Below are positions 16,408 through 25,553 of a DNA stretch of 64,000 bases, one piece after another. How positions within the stretch are numbered: the stretch's first letter is position 1; the number at the start of each line of letters is the position of its first letter. The notes beneath the pieces were generated by a model. It saw only the letters and a list, made by a program, of their open reading frames with translations, was not told the DNA's origin and did no database searches. Origin of the DNA: SIG351 sp045627045 (GTDB lineage Bacteria; Bacillota; Clostridia; HGM11327); assembly GCA_045627045.1 (NCBI GenBank), contig JAZQMY010000033.1:1-64000 (forward strand). Direction: 5' to 3'. Both the position numbers and the translations under genes were made by a program.

Positions 16408-18393
16408 ATGATTTTTGAGGAATTCAGGAAACTGGGAGAATATGCTGCGGCAGGCCTTTTTGAAAATGAAGAAAGAGGTCTTTTTTACAGGAAGGCTTTA
16501 GGACTGTGCCGTTATTATGAGAACTGTGCTCTTCCGGAATATACAGGTAAAAAGCTGTATCCGTCAGGCATTGTCAATGAGACGATGTCATTAAGACCGC
16601 ATTATCTTTCGGGCTTCAGACTTTTTTCGGATGACCTCAGACAGAAAGCGCCGGAGCTTCTGAAAAAATATAATGAAGTCTTTTCACGCTTCCGCACATC
16701 TGTTCCGTACGAACATTCAGTGGCAGGAAATATGTATACTCATTCAATACCGAACTATCCGAGATTCCTGAAAGAAGGCCTTTTATCTTATATCCCGAGA
16801 ATAGAAAGGATAGAGAATGAGGACATCAGGGATGGCTTACTGATTCTCGTTGAAGGAATTAAAAACTATATATCAAGATGTGTTTCGTATCTTGAATCCG
16901 TCAATGCTGACAAGACGGTGATCGACACGCTGAAGAAAGTGCCTCTTTATCCTGCGGATAATATTTATGAAGCGGTTTTTTCGTGGAATTTTATAATGTA
17001 TCTTGATAACTGCGATAATCTGGGATGCCTTGCAAGGGGACTTGCTCCGTATTTTACGGGCGAGGATATAACGGAGTTGCTCAAAGAACTTTTTGAGAAT
17101 CTTAATGAAAACGGCGGATATTCAATGTCACTGGATACTTCTTGCCCTGAGCTCACAAGACAGTGTCTTGTCGCTTCAAGAGGACTTAGGAGACCGATGA
17201 TAGAGTTCTTTGCGAAGGAGAATATGCCTGACTGTCTCTGGCATGAGGCCTTCAACACATTGAGAACAAGCAACGGACAGCCTGCTTTTTATAATTCTGA
17301 TGTTCTGTTTAGCGGACTTAAAGAGCGTTTCCCGAATATAACGGACGAAGATGTGAAATGCTTTTGCGGAGGCGGCTGCACTGAGTCGATGATAACGGGC
17401 TTCTCAAATGTCGGTTCGCTTGACGCAGGAATCAACCTTCTCCTTATTCTTGATGAGGATATCAGAAGAAAACTTTCGGGATGCAATGACTTTGAGAGCT
17501 TTTACGGGATTTTTATTGAGGACGTAAAGAACACAGTAAGACATATACAGGACTGCATAAACAAATCAAGAAAATGCAGAGAGGAAACAACTCCGCTTCC
17601 GATGAGAACGCTTCTCATAGACGACTGCATTGATAACGGCAAGGACTATAATGCAGGCGGAGCAAGATATAATTGGAGCATAATCAATTTTGCGGCTATG
17701 ATAAACGTAATTGATTCGCTCCTCGCAATCAGGACGCTCGTTTTTGATGAAAAGAAATATTCGGCAGAGGAACTGATCGAGAAGCTTGATGCGGATGATG
17801 ACGCATTTCTTTCTGAGGCAAGAGGCTTGCTTTTGAGCTTCGGAAGAGATCAGGACGAGGTCAACAGCTTTGCAAATGATTTGAGCAGAAAGATATTTAC
17901 AACGACAAAGGACGGCGAGCTTTACGAGGGCATGGGCTTTTTGTCAGCTTCGATCCAGTTCAATACACAGGCGGCGGTAGGAAGTTATATGGGAGCATCT
18001 CCTGACGGCAGAAAGGCTCGTTCGCCTCTTTGCGATTCACTTGCCGCAATAATGGGTAAGGATTCGGAGGGTCCCACTGCACTTCTTTCAAGCGTATCAT
18101 CGCTTGACCTCAAGGATGCGCTCGGCATTCCCGTGCTCAATTTTAACGTGAGAAAGGACTTTTCCGATGATGTTATGAAAGCCCTGATTCTCGGATATAT
18201 GGAGAAGGGCGGAATTCAGATGCAGATAACCTGCGCCTCAAAGGAAGAGCTTCTTGATGCGTATGAGCATCCGGAGTATCACAACGATCTTGTGGTCAGA
18301 GTCGGCGGCTATTCAGAATACTTCAACAGGCTTTCCGATGAGCTGAAGCGAATGGTGATCGACAGGACAATTCAGAATGAGGCATCCTTATGA
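16408..18393 (+). CDS. Short glycyl-radical enzyme (PFL/dehydratase superfamily), substrate unknown
   Basis: Oxygen-sensitive radical enzyme of about 661 residues. The C-terminal glycyl-radical loop RVGGYSEYF is complete, with the radical expected on Gly634. The active-site segment near 318-326 is CFCGGGCTE. Cys324 followed two residues later by Glu326 fits the thiyl-Cys plus catalytic-Glu pattern of dehydratase-type members (glycerol, propanediol, hydroxyproline) rather than the Cys-Cys pair of pyruvate formate-lyase. The protein is some 120 residues shorter than typical members of about 780-850. The ATG at 16408 follows GAGGT and the promoter. The next gene overlaps it and encodes the matching activase. 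The substrate cannot be read from sequence. Confidence 0.85.
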   Translation: MIFEEFRKLGEYAAAGLFENEERGLFYRKALGLCRYYENCALPEYTGKKLYPSGIVNETMSLRPHYLSGFRLFSDDLRQKAPELLKKYNEVFSRFRTSVPYEHSVAGNMYTHSIPNYPRFLKEGLLSYIPRIERIENEDIRDGLLILVEGIKNYISRCVSYLESVNADKTVIDTLKKVPLYPADNIYEAVFSWNFIMYLDNCDNLGCLARGLAPYFTGEDITELLKELFENLNENGGYSMSLDTSCPELTRQCLVASRGLRRPMIEFFAKENMPDCLWHEAFNTLRTSNGQPAFYNSDVLFSGLKERFPNITDEDVKCFCGGGCTESMITGFSNVGSLDAGINLLLILDEDIRRKLSGCNDFESFYGIFIEDVKNTVRHIQDCINKSRKCREETTPLPMRTLLIDDCIDNGKDYNAGGARYNWSIINFAAMINVIDSLLAIRTLVFDEKKYSAEELIEKLDADDDAFLSEARGLLLSFGRDQDEVNSFANDLSRKIFTTTKDGELYEGMGFLSASIQFNTQAAVGSYMGASPDGRKARSPLCDSLAAIMGKDSEGPTALLSSVSSLDLKDALGIPVLNFNVRKDFSDDVMKALILGYMEKGGIQMQITCASKEELLDAYEHPEYHNDLVVRVGGYSEYFNRLSDELKRMVIDRTIQNEASL

Positions 18394-19256
18394 CGGGAAA
18401 AGTACTTAATATAACACGCTTTGCGACCGATGACGGACCCGGGATAAGAACTACTGTTTTCCTGAAGGGCTGTCCGCTGAAGTGTATCTGGTGCCATAAT
18501 CCCGAATCTCAAAAGAAAAAGACCGAGCTTATGTTTGATGCCGAAAAATGCGTTATGTGCGGCGCCTGCGGAGCATTATGCGAAAACGGCTGTCATACAT
18601 TTGAAGGCAAGCATATATTTGACCGTGAAAAATGCATTGCCTGCGGAAAATGCACAGAAATCTGCCCGAAAAATGCGCTTACTCTTTACGGAAGGGAAAT
18701 GTCGGCAGAGGATATCGTGTCGGTTGCGGTCAGGGACAAGGCTTTTTACAGGAAAGACGGCGGAATTACCGTTTCGGGCGGAGAACCCTTGTTTCAGGCG
18801 GACTTCACGGCGGAGATATTGAAGCTTTCAAAAAAAGAAGGCCTCAACACGGCTATTGAGACCTCCGGCTTTGCGGATGGGGAAAGCGTTGAAAAGGTCA
18901 TTCAGTATACGGATATTGTGCTTTTTGACATAAAAGAGACAGACGAGGCACTGCACAAATGGTTTACCGGTGCACCGCTTGACGTGATTATCAATAATCT
19001 GAAAAAAATCGACAAAGCGGGAGTTCCGATAATATTGCGCTTGCCTGTTATTCCCGGGTTGAATGACAGAGCGGAGCATTTTGAGAGAGTGAAGGAAATA
19101 AAAAGAACGCTTTCGCACTGCATCGGAATTCAGGTGATGCCGTATCATATGCTCGGAAAATATAAGTACGCTTTGCTCGGAAGAGAATATCAGCTTTCCG
19201 AAATAAAAGAGCCTGACAATGAAACAAAAGAAAAATGGAAGTCATTTTTTGAGTGA
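18390..19256 (+). CDS. Glycyl-radical enzyme activating enzyme (radical SAM)
   Basis: Radical SAM protein of 288 residues that would install the glycyl radical on the preceding enzyme. The SAM cluster motif is Cys28-x3-Cys32-x2-Cys35 (GCPLKCIWC). A two-cluster ferredoxin insert follows, with Cys54/57/60/64 and Cys82/85/88/92, as in dehydratase-type activases and absent from the PFL activase. The GGEPL motif (VSGGEPLFQ) binds the SAM amino group. The start overlaps the stop of the enzyme gene (ATGA), so the two are translationally coupled. A terminator follows. Confidence 0.93.
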   Translation: MTGKVLNITRFATDDGPGIRTTVFLKGCPLKCIWCHNPESQKKKTELMFDAEKCVMCGACGALCENGCHTFEGKHIFDREKCIACGKCTEICPKNALTLYGREMSAEDIVSVAVRDKAFYRKDGGITVSGGEPLFQADFTAEILKLSKKEGLNTAIETSGFADGESVEKVIQYTDIVLFDIKETDEALHKWFTGAPLDVIINNLKKIDKAGVPIILRLPVIPGLNDRAEHFERVKEIKRTLSHCIGIQVMPYHMLGKYKYALLGREYQLSEIKEPDNETKEKWKSFFE

Positions 19257-19266
19257 AAAATATACC

Positions 19267-19296
19267 ATCCCGACCGCATTAAGTCGGGATTTATTT
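19267..19296 (+). terminator. Terminator after the glycyl-radical pair
   Basis: atcccgac (19267-19274) pairs with gtcgggat (19283-19290), then TTATTT. Confidence 0.75.
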
Positions 19297-19325
19297 GTAA
19301 GTGTGATCAAAATGCGCAGGCCAAG

Positions 19326-19354
19326 TTGAAAAAAATGCAGAAATGTGGTACAAT
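19326..19354 (+). promoter_or_regulatory. Promoter of the GH65 gene
   Basis: TTGAAA (19326-19331), 17 bp, TACAAT (19349-19354). Confidence 0.7.
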
Positions 19355-19387
19355 ATTACAAACTTAAAATTTAAGGAGAAAAATATA

Positions 19388-21424
19388 ATGAACAAATATA
19401 CGGTGACCGAATGGTCAGAATATTCACCAAGTGCTTATGTAGCAAACGGTTTTATAGGTCTCAGATTTGCCAAGGATCCATTTACAGGGGTAAAGGCTCT
19501 CCTCTCAGGCTTTTGGGGATCAAGAAGAGGTGTTGAGGCATTGAATCCTGTGCCGGCACCGGCTATCAGATTTTCAATCAATGGTGAGAAGATTAAGCCT
19601 GAGACTGTAAGTCAGACATACGATTTTTCAAACGGAGAATTTGAGACTGTTGCAAAGCTTGTTTCAGGCGAAAATGAAGTTACAGTAAAGTATCTTGTTT
19701 TCTGCGCAAGAACTCTTCCGACGATAGTTGCATCAAGATTTGAGTTTACCTCAGAAAAGAGTTGTGACGTAAGAATAGACTATTCATTTGAATATGCCAA
19801 AGGCGACGATATCGATATTGAAGCAGTAAACCGCAATTATAATGCAGGCCTCTACAACGGAACGGATGGCAAGTGCAAAATAGAGTCAGAAACGGAAAAT
19901 ATCAGATCATTTGCAGGATTGTCTTTTGCAGTAAGTGGCGATATAAAAGAAAAACATTCAAGTGATGAGTGCTCGTCATGGGTATTGGTTACGGCAAAGC
20001 CTGAGGGCACCGTTGTAACGGAGATTATTTCATACGTTCCGGGCGTAATGCACTGCGAGCCGCATAATCAGGCGCAGAGAATGGTAAAGCTTGCAATCTG
20101 GAACGGATACGACAGGATAAGAGAACTGAATACAAAAGCATGGGCAAAGCTTTGGGAGAGCAGGATAAGAATCGAAGGAGCCAATCCGGAGTGGCAGAAC
20201 GTTATTGATGCGTCATATTTCTATCTTATGTCATCCGTATCGGAATTTGCGCCTTTTTCAGCTGCACCATACGGACTCAGCTTCGATGGATACGAGGGAC
20301 ATACTTTCTGGGATACAGAAAGCTTTATGTTTATGCCACCGCTGTTTACGGCACCTGATATCGCAAGGTCGATGCTGGATTACCGTTTCGAGAGACTTCC
20401 CGCTGCAAGAAACAATGCAAAGCTTAACGGATATAAGGGAATACAGTTCCCGTGGCAGAGCTGCAATTCAGGAGATGAGGTAACGATCCCACAGGTCGGA
20501 CAGGCAGGCGGCGCAGGTGAGCAGCACATCAATCTTGACGTTGCGCTTGCATTTGACGGTTTTGCAAGAGTGTCTGGCGATAAGAACTTCATTCGTGACA
20601 AGGCATGGCCGATAATGAAGGGCGTGGCCGAGTGGATAGAATCAAGGGCTGACAAGACGGAAAGAGGATATGAGATACTTCATGTTACGGGCATTGACGA
20701 AGAGGCGGACAATGTTTCAAACGATGCATATACCAACATAATGTCTGCAAGGATTCTTCGCTCTGCCGCAGAATATTCCGAAATGACAGGCTTCGGAAAG
20801 CAGGAAAAGTGGCTCGATATGGCAGATCATATGTATATTCCGACAAGGGAGGACGGAGTGCTTCTCCAGTATGAAGGAATGAAGGAAAGAGAGAACCTTG
20901 CTTCAACAACTCTTATGGCTTACTTCCCATACGGCTACACTGATACTCCCGAAAACGATAAGAAGACATTTGAATTCTATATTGATCACGGAATGGCACG
21001 TTATCTCTGCTATCCTATGCTTTCAGGCTTCCTCGGAATATTCCCGACGTGGTGCGGAAACAGAGGAAAGGGCCTTTACTACTACGAAATGGCAAATCTC
21101 ACATTCTTCTGCGATCCTTTCTATGCTTGTACGGAGTGGAGCATAGGCGACAAAGAATTCAGAAAGAAGCCGACAGAGCCTTTGTGCACTTCTTTTATTA
21201 CGGGCAGAGGCAGCTTGCTTTCAGGTCTTATCATGGGTCTTACGAAAATGTGTCCGTGGAAAGGCGATGTAGATGCAGATCCTTCCGAGTGGTTCGGTGA
21301 GGATATAATCCTTCCTGACGGTTGGGACAGAATTACGATAGACAAGATCTATATCAGGGGCAAGGCTTACAAGCTTTATGCTGAAAACGGCGCAAAGAAA
21401 GCTGTTCTTGAGCCTCTTGACTGA
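19388..21424 (+). CDS. GH65-family glycosidase, hydrolytic (PGGHG/kojibiosidase-like) type
   Basis: Cytoplasmic enzyme of about 678 residues with an N-terminal beta-sandwich and an (alpha/alpha)6 barrel. The substrate-binding motif HTFWDTESFM has Asp309, and the general-acid segment GIDEEADNVSNDAYTN has Glu438. A second acidic residue, Glu583, sits in ACTEWSIGDKE. From memory, the animal protein-glucosylgalactosylhydroxylysine glucosidase uses Asp301, Glu430 and Glu574. The spacing here is almost identical, and a base in this place marks hydrolases rather than phosphorylases. Likely product is glucose from an alpha-1,2-glucosyl-galactose or kojibiose unit. AAGGAG lies 9 bases before ATG 19388. 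Confidence 0.8.
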   Translation: MNKYTVTEWSEYSPSAYVANGFIGLRFAKDPFTGVKALLSGFWGSRRGVEALNPVPAPAIRFSINGEKIKPETVSQTYDFSNGEFETVAKLVSGENEVTVKYLVFCARTLPTIVASRFEFTSEKSCDVRIDYSFEYAKGDDIDIEAVNRNYNAGLYNGTDGKCKIESETENIRSFAGLSFAVSGDIKEKHSSDECSSWVLVTAKPEGTVVTEIISYVPGVMHCEPHNQAQRMVKLAIWNGYDRIRELNTKAWAKLWESRIRIEGANPEWQNVIDASYFYLMSSVSEFAPFSAAPYGLSFDGYEGHTFWDTESFMFMPPLFTAPDIARSMLDYRFERLPAARNNAKLNGYKGIQFPWQSCNSGDEVTIPQVGQAGGAGEQHINLDVALAFDGFARVSGDKNFIRDKAWPIMKGVAEWIESRADKTERGYEILHVTGIDEEADNVSNDAYTNIMSARILRSAAEYSEMTGFGKQEKWLDMADHMYIPTREDGVLLQYEGMKERENLASTTLMAYFPYGYTDTPENDKKTFEFYIDHGMARYLCYPMLSGFLGIFPTWCGNRGKGLYYYEMANLTFFCDPFYACTEWSIGDKEFRKKPTEPLCTSFITGRGSLLSGLIMGLTKMCPWKGDVDADPSEWFGEDIILPDGWDRITIDKIYIRGKAYKLYAENGAKKAVLEPLD

Positions 21425-21594
21425 AAAATTTAATAAATGGTGAAACGAATCGCATCTGATTTTAGTCTTATTATGTAGAAATACAAAATATGGCAATACT
21501 GCCGAAATGGCATCATGATAATCGGGTGTGGTTCGTTTTTTCTCCGCGATATCGTGTTTCATATCTGGCTTTGCCAAAGGAAAGGAAGAAAATT

Positions 21595-22848
21595 ATGAAA
21601 AAAATAATTAACAGGCTGCTCGGCATTTTTCTGATACTGACGTTTCTTGTTTCGGCAGCGGGGTGCAGATCACTTGGCAATTCGCAGTTACTTTCGATGG
21701 GCTTTTCACCGAAAACGGTTGAGACAAAGCAAGCAGACACGAGCTTCAAAACTGCTATGGCAGAGCTTTCTCTGAAGCTTTTCAGAGAATCGGTGACCAA
21801 AGATGAAAAAAATGATAATTTTTCGCCTCTCTCGGCAATTCTTTGTCTTTCTCTGGTAGCTAACGGAGCAGACGGAGAGACAAAAGCACAGATGGAGGAG
21901 CTTTTCGGAATGTCCGTTGTAGAAATGAATAAATATCTCAAAGAATACGTTTCAGGTCTTTATTCGGGAGAAAACTGCAAGGTTGAATTGGCAAACTCAA
22001 TCTGGCTGAGAAATAACAAAAGGCTTCATATTGAAGATGATTTTCTTCAGACAAATGCGGACTATTACGGATGCGAGGCATATGTGGCACCGTTCGATGC
22101 TTCAACAGTTAAGGATGTTAATAGTTGGGTAAAGAAGAATACAGATGGGCTCATCGAAAAAATACTTGATGAGATTGAAGAAGATGATATGATGTTCCTT
22201 ATAAATACGCTTCTTTTTGATGCGAAATGGCTGGAAAAGTATAAAAAAAATCAAATATTGGAAAACAGAGATTTCACAAATTATGACGGAAGTATTTCAA
22301 AAGTAAATTATCTTTCATCAGAGGAGAACAGATATTTTGAGGGGGACGGCTTCAAGGGTTTCCTGAAGGGATATGAAGGCGGAAAATATTCATTTGCAGG
22401 AATATTACCGGATGAAGACGTTGAGATTTATTCACTCGTTGAAAAGCTTAACTGTAAAACATGGATTGAGACGGTTGGAGATGCGAAACATCAGAATGTT
22501 GATGTGAGAATACCTGAGTTCAAGTTTGAGACAGATGAGCTTGACTTGACAAAGATGCTTCGCAAGCTCGGAATGACGGATGCTTTTGATTCATCAAAGG
22601 CAGATTTTTCAAAAATGGGATATAGTGATGACGGATCGCTTTACCTCAGCTATGTTAAGCAGAAGACGTATATTGCGGTTGACAGAAACGGTACAAAAGC
22701 TGCGGCTGTAACGTGGTCGGAAGTTAAACCAACATCAGTTGCGCCTATCGAGTGCAAAGCAGTATATCTTGACAGACCGTTCATATATGCGATAGTTGAC
22801 AATGAGACCGGACTGCCGCTTTTCATAGGCGCAGTTACGTCATTATGA
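21595..22848 (+). CDS. Serpin-family protease inhibitor, lipoprotein (copy 1)
   Basis: Serpin of 417 residues with an export signal and probable lipid anchor at Cys24 (LVSAAGC). The body has NFSPLSAILCLSLVANGADGET, the helix/strand core NTLLFDAKWL, and the C-terminal signature RPFIYAIVDNETGLPLFIGAVT. The reactive-loop hinge GTKAAAVTW has the small residues needed for an inhibitory serpin. The loop then continues SEVKPTSVAPIECKAVYLD. It would trap a serine or cysteine protease at the cell surface. AGGAAG lies 6 bases before ATG 21595. No clear promoter was found in the 170-bp gap after GH65. First of three tandem paralogues. Confidence 0.9.
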   Translation: MKKIINRLLGIFLILTFLVSAAGCRSLGNSQLLSMGFSPKTVETKQADTSFKTAMAELSLKLFRESVTKDEKNDNFSPLSAILCLSLVANGADGETKAQMEELFGMSVVEMNKYLKEYVSGLYSGENCKVELANSIWLRNNKRLHIEDDFLQTNADYYGCEAYVAPFDASTVKDVNSWVKKNTDGLIEKILDEIEEDDMMFLINTLLFDAKWLEKYKKNQILENRDFTNYDGSISKVNYLSSEENRYFEGDGFKGFLKGYEGGKYSFAGILPDEDVEIYSLVEKLNCKTWIETVGDAKHQNVDVRIPEFKFETDELDLTKMLRKLGMTDAFDSSKADFSKMGYSDDGSLYLSYVKQKTYIAVDRNGTKAAAVTWSEVKPTSVAPIECKAVYLDRPFIYAIVDNETGLPLFIGAVTSL

Positions 22849-22872
22849 TATCAATGAAAAGGAGATAAAAAG

Positions 22873-24141
22873 ATGTTGAAACAATTCTTTTTCAGGGTAA
22901 TAAGCCTTTTGGTTGCAATTACGCTTTTGCTTTGTGCTTCTGCCTGCACGACATATTCATCGGGCTCGGTATCAGTGATCGGTGGTGAAACAAGCTCTCT
23001 TTCGATGAACTTTTCACCTAGATTTGTAGAAATGAAACAAGCCGATGACGGCTTCAAAACCGCTATGGCAGAGCTTTCTATGAAGCTTTTCAGAGAAGCA
23101 GTGACAAAGGACAACAAAAACGACAATTTCTCGCCGCTTTCAGCAGTTCTTTGCCTTTCGCTCATCGCAAACGGCGCAGACGGCGAAACAAGAGCAGAGA
23201 TGGAGACACTTTTCGGCCTTTCAGTAGAAGATATGAATAAATATCTGAAAAGTTATGTTTCGGGGCTTTATTCGGGTGAAAACTGCAAGGTCAGCATTGC
23301 AAATTCAATATGGTTCAGAAACGACGGCTCACTTCACGTCAGAAATGATTTTTTGCAGACAAATGCTGATTATTACGGAAGCGAGGCTTATGCTGCACCG
23401 TTTGACAAAACGACTGTCAAAGAAGTGAATGATTGGGTAGAGAAGAACACCGACGGACTGATAAAAGAGATACTTAAGAAAATCAGTGCGAACAGTGCGA
23501 TGTTCCTTGTTAATACGCTTCTTTTTGATGCAAAGTGGCTTGATCAGTACACGGACAGGCAGATAAGTGAAAACTGTGATTTCGCAAACTACGACGGAAG
23601 CGTTTCAAAGGTGAATTATCTAATCTCTGAGGAGAACAGATATTTTGAAGGGAAAGACTTCAAGGGCTTTTTGAAGCAGTACGAGGGCTCAAAGTATTCA
23701 TTTGCCGGGATACTTCCGGATAAGGACACGGATATTTATTCGCTGATCAAATCTCTTGACGGCAAAACGTGGATGAATACGGTCGGAAAGGCGGAAAACA
23801 GAGAGATAAATGCAGTTATTCCAGAATTCAGCTTTGCGACGGAAGAACTTGATATGACGGCTATGCTCAAAAAACTCGGAATGAGAAAGGCGTTTGATAA
23901 GGGCTCGGCTGATTTTTCAAAGATGGGAACGTCGGATAGAGGTCCTCTTTATCTTGATTACGTCAAGCAGAAGACATATATCGAGGTTAACAGAAACGGT
24001 ACCAAGGCTGCCGCAGTAACATGGGGTGAAATGTGCGGTGGATGTGTTGAATCAATTGTACTTAACAGACCGTTCATATATGCGATAGTTGACAATGAAA
24101 CGGGATTGCCGCTTTTTATAGGTGCGGTTACGTCATTATGA
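22873..24141 (+). CDS. Serpin-family protease inhibitor, lipoprotein (copy 2)
   Basis: Serpin of 422 residues, lipid anchor probably at Cys25 (LLLCASAC). It keeps the body and hinge of its neighbours (GTKAAAVTW) but has a reactive loop five residues shorter, GEMCGGCVESIVLN. Two cysteines in CxxC spacing (CGGC) sit about where the scissile bond is expected. This may form a disulfide, or change or abolish inhibition. The 24-bp spacer and AAGGAG site in front are the same as before copy 3. The hydrophobic leader is almost identical to that of copy 3, indicating recent duplication. Confidence 0.9.
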   Translation: MLKQFFFRVISLLVAITLLLCASACTTYSSGSVSVIGGETSSLSMNFSPRFVEMKQADDGFKTAMAELSMKLFREAVTKDNKNDNFSPLSAVLCLSLIANGADGETRAEMETLFGLSVEDMNKYLKSYVSGLYSGENCKVSIANSIWFRNDGSLHVRNDFLQTNADYYGSEAYAAPFDKTTVKEVNDWVEKNTDGLIKEILKKISANSAMFLVNTLLFDAKWLDQYTDRQISENCDFANYDGSVSKVNYLISEENRYFEGKDFKGFLKQYEGSKYSFAGILPDKDTDIYSLIKSLDGKTWMNTVGKAENREINAVIPEFSFATEELDMTAMLKKLGMRKAFDKGSADFSKMGTSDRGPLYLDYVKQKTYIEVNRNGTKAAAVTWGEMCGGCVESIVLNRPFIYAIVDNETGLPLFIGAVTSL

Positions 24142-24165
24142 TATCAATGAAAAGGAGATAAAAAG

Positions 24166-25422
24166 ATGTTGAAACGATTCTTTTTCAGGACAATAAGCCT
24201 TTTGGTTGCAATTACAATTCTGTTTTGCGCTTCTGCCTGCACGACAGGAGGCAGTACACGCTCTCTTTCGATGAGCTTTTCACCGAGAACGGCAGAACTT
24301 AAAAAGGCTGATGACGGTTTCAAAACCGCTATGGCAGAGCTTTCAATGAAGCTTTTCAGGGAAGCGGTAACGAAGGACAACAAAAACGACAATTTCTCGC
24401 CGCTTTCAGCAGTTCTTTGCCTTTCGCTCATCGCAAACGGCGCAGACGGAGAAACAAGAGCAGAGATGGAGACACTTTTCGGCCTTTCGGTAGAAGATAT
24501 GAATAAATATCTGAAAAGCTATGTATCGGGGCTTTATTCAGGTGAAAACTGCAAGGTCAGCATTGCAAATTCGATATGGTTCAGAGACGACGGCTCGCTT
24601 CACGTCAGGGATGATTTTTTGCAGACAAATGCGGATTATTACGGAAGCGAGGCTTATGCCGCACCGTTTGACGAAAAGACCGTTGAAGATGTGAATGGCT
24701 GGGTAAAAAAGAACACTGACGGACTGATCAGGAAAATCCTTGACGGAATCTCAGATGAAGACGCGATGTTTCTTGTAAACACGCTTCTTTTCGATGCAAA
24801 GTGGCTCAATAAGTACGAAAAGAATCAGATACTCGAAGACCGTGATTTCACTGATTATGACGGAAGCATTTCAAAGGTGAATTACCTTTCTTCAGATGAG
24901 AACAGATATTTTGCGGGCAAAAACTTCAAAGGCTTCCTGAAGCAGTACGAGGGCTCAAAATATTCGTTTGTGGGGATTCTGCCGGATAAGGACACGGATA
25001 TTTATTCGCTGATAGAATCTCTTGACGGTAAAACGTGGATGAATACGGTGGGCAAGGCGGAATACGCAAGCGTACTCGTCAGGGTACCAGAATTTTCATT
25101 TGCGACCGATGAACTCGATATGACGGATATGCTCAAAAAGCTCGGAATGAAAAAGGCATTTGATCAGGACTCGGCTGATTTTTCAAAGATGGGAACGTCA
25201 GACAGAGGACCTCTTTATCTTGATTACGTAAAACAGAAGACGTATATCGAGGTTGACAGAAACGGCACAAAGGCTGCCGCTGTAACGTGGGGCGGAATGA
25301 AAGCAACAGCAGCAGATCCTTTGGAGAGAAAAGAGATTTTTCTTGACAGACCTTTCATATTTGCGATAGTTGACAATGAGACCGGACTGCCGCTTTTTAT
25401 AGGTGCGGTAACATCATTGTGA
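24166..25422 (+). CDS. Serpin-family protease inhibitor, lipoprotein (copy 3)
   Basis: Serpin of 418 residues, anchor at Cys25 (LFCASAC). The hinge GTKAAAVTW is intact and the loop reads GGMKATAADPLERKEIFLD, the same length as copy 1 but different in sequence. The body is very close to copy 2 (both FSPLSAVLCLSLIANGADGETRAEMETLFGLS-like), so the loop diverged faster than the scaffold. It is the last gene of the array, with a terminator 27 bp after the stop. It should form covalent traps with a different protease specificity from copy 1; targets are unknown. Confidence 0.9.
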   Translation: MLKRFFFRTISLLVAITILFCASACTTGGSTRSLSMSFSPRTAELKKADDGFKTAMAELSMKLFREAVTKDNKNDNFSPLSAVLCLSLIANGADGETRAEMETLFGLSVEDMNKYLKSYVSGLYSGENCKVSIANSIWFRDDGSLHVRDDFLQTNADYYGSEAYAAPFDEKTVEDVNGWVKKNTDGLIRKILDGISDEDAMFLVNTLLFDAKWLNKYEKNQILEDRDFTDYDGSISKVNYLSSDENRYFAGKNFKGFLKQYEGSKYSFVGILPDKDTDIYSLIESLDGKTWMNTVGKAEYASVLVRVPEFSFATDELDMTDMLKKLGMKKAFDQDSADFSKMGTSDRGPLYLDYVKQKTYIEVDRNGTKAAAVTWGGMKATAADPLERKEIFLDRPFIFAIVDNETGLPLFIGAVTSL

Positions 25423-25448
25423 TTGAAAACAGACAAATAACAGAATTG

Positions 25449-25478
25449 AAGCTCTTCCGTGGGGAAGGGCTTTTTATT
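25449..25478 (+). terminator. Terminator of the serpin array
   Basis: aagctcttcc pairs with ggaagggctt with one wobble, followed by a T-rich run. Confidence 0.75.
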
Positions 25479-25489
25479 GTTTCAGACAC

Positions 25490-25518
25490 TTGCAATTTGT
25501 GAGTATTTATGGTAAAAT
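25490..25518 (+). promoter_or_regulatory. Promoter of the SDR operon
   Basis: TTGCAA (25490-25495), 17 bp, TAAAAT (25513-25518). Confidence 0.6.
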
Positions 25519-25553
25519 ATTAAAAATAATCAAATTGAAGAAAAGGATCGAAT

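Larger units (their letters stand above)
22849..25422 (+). repeat. Tandem gene duplication (serpin copies 2 and 3)
   Basis: The spacers at 22849-22872 and 24142-24165, and the first 60 or so coding bases after each, are almost identical. The coding bodies also match at DNA level over long stretches. Copy 1 (21595-22848) is a more diverged member of the same array. Confidence 0.85.
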
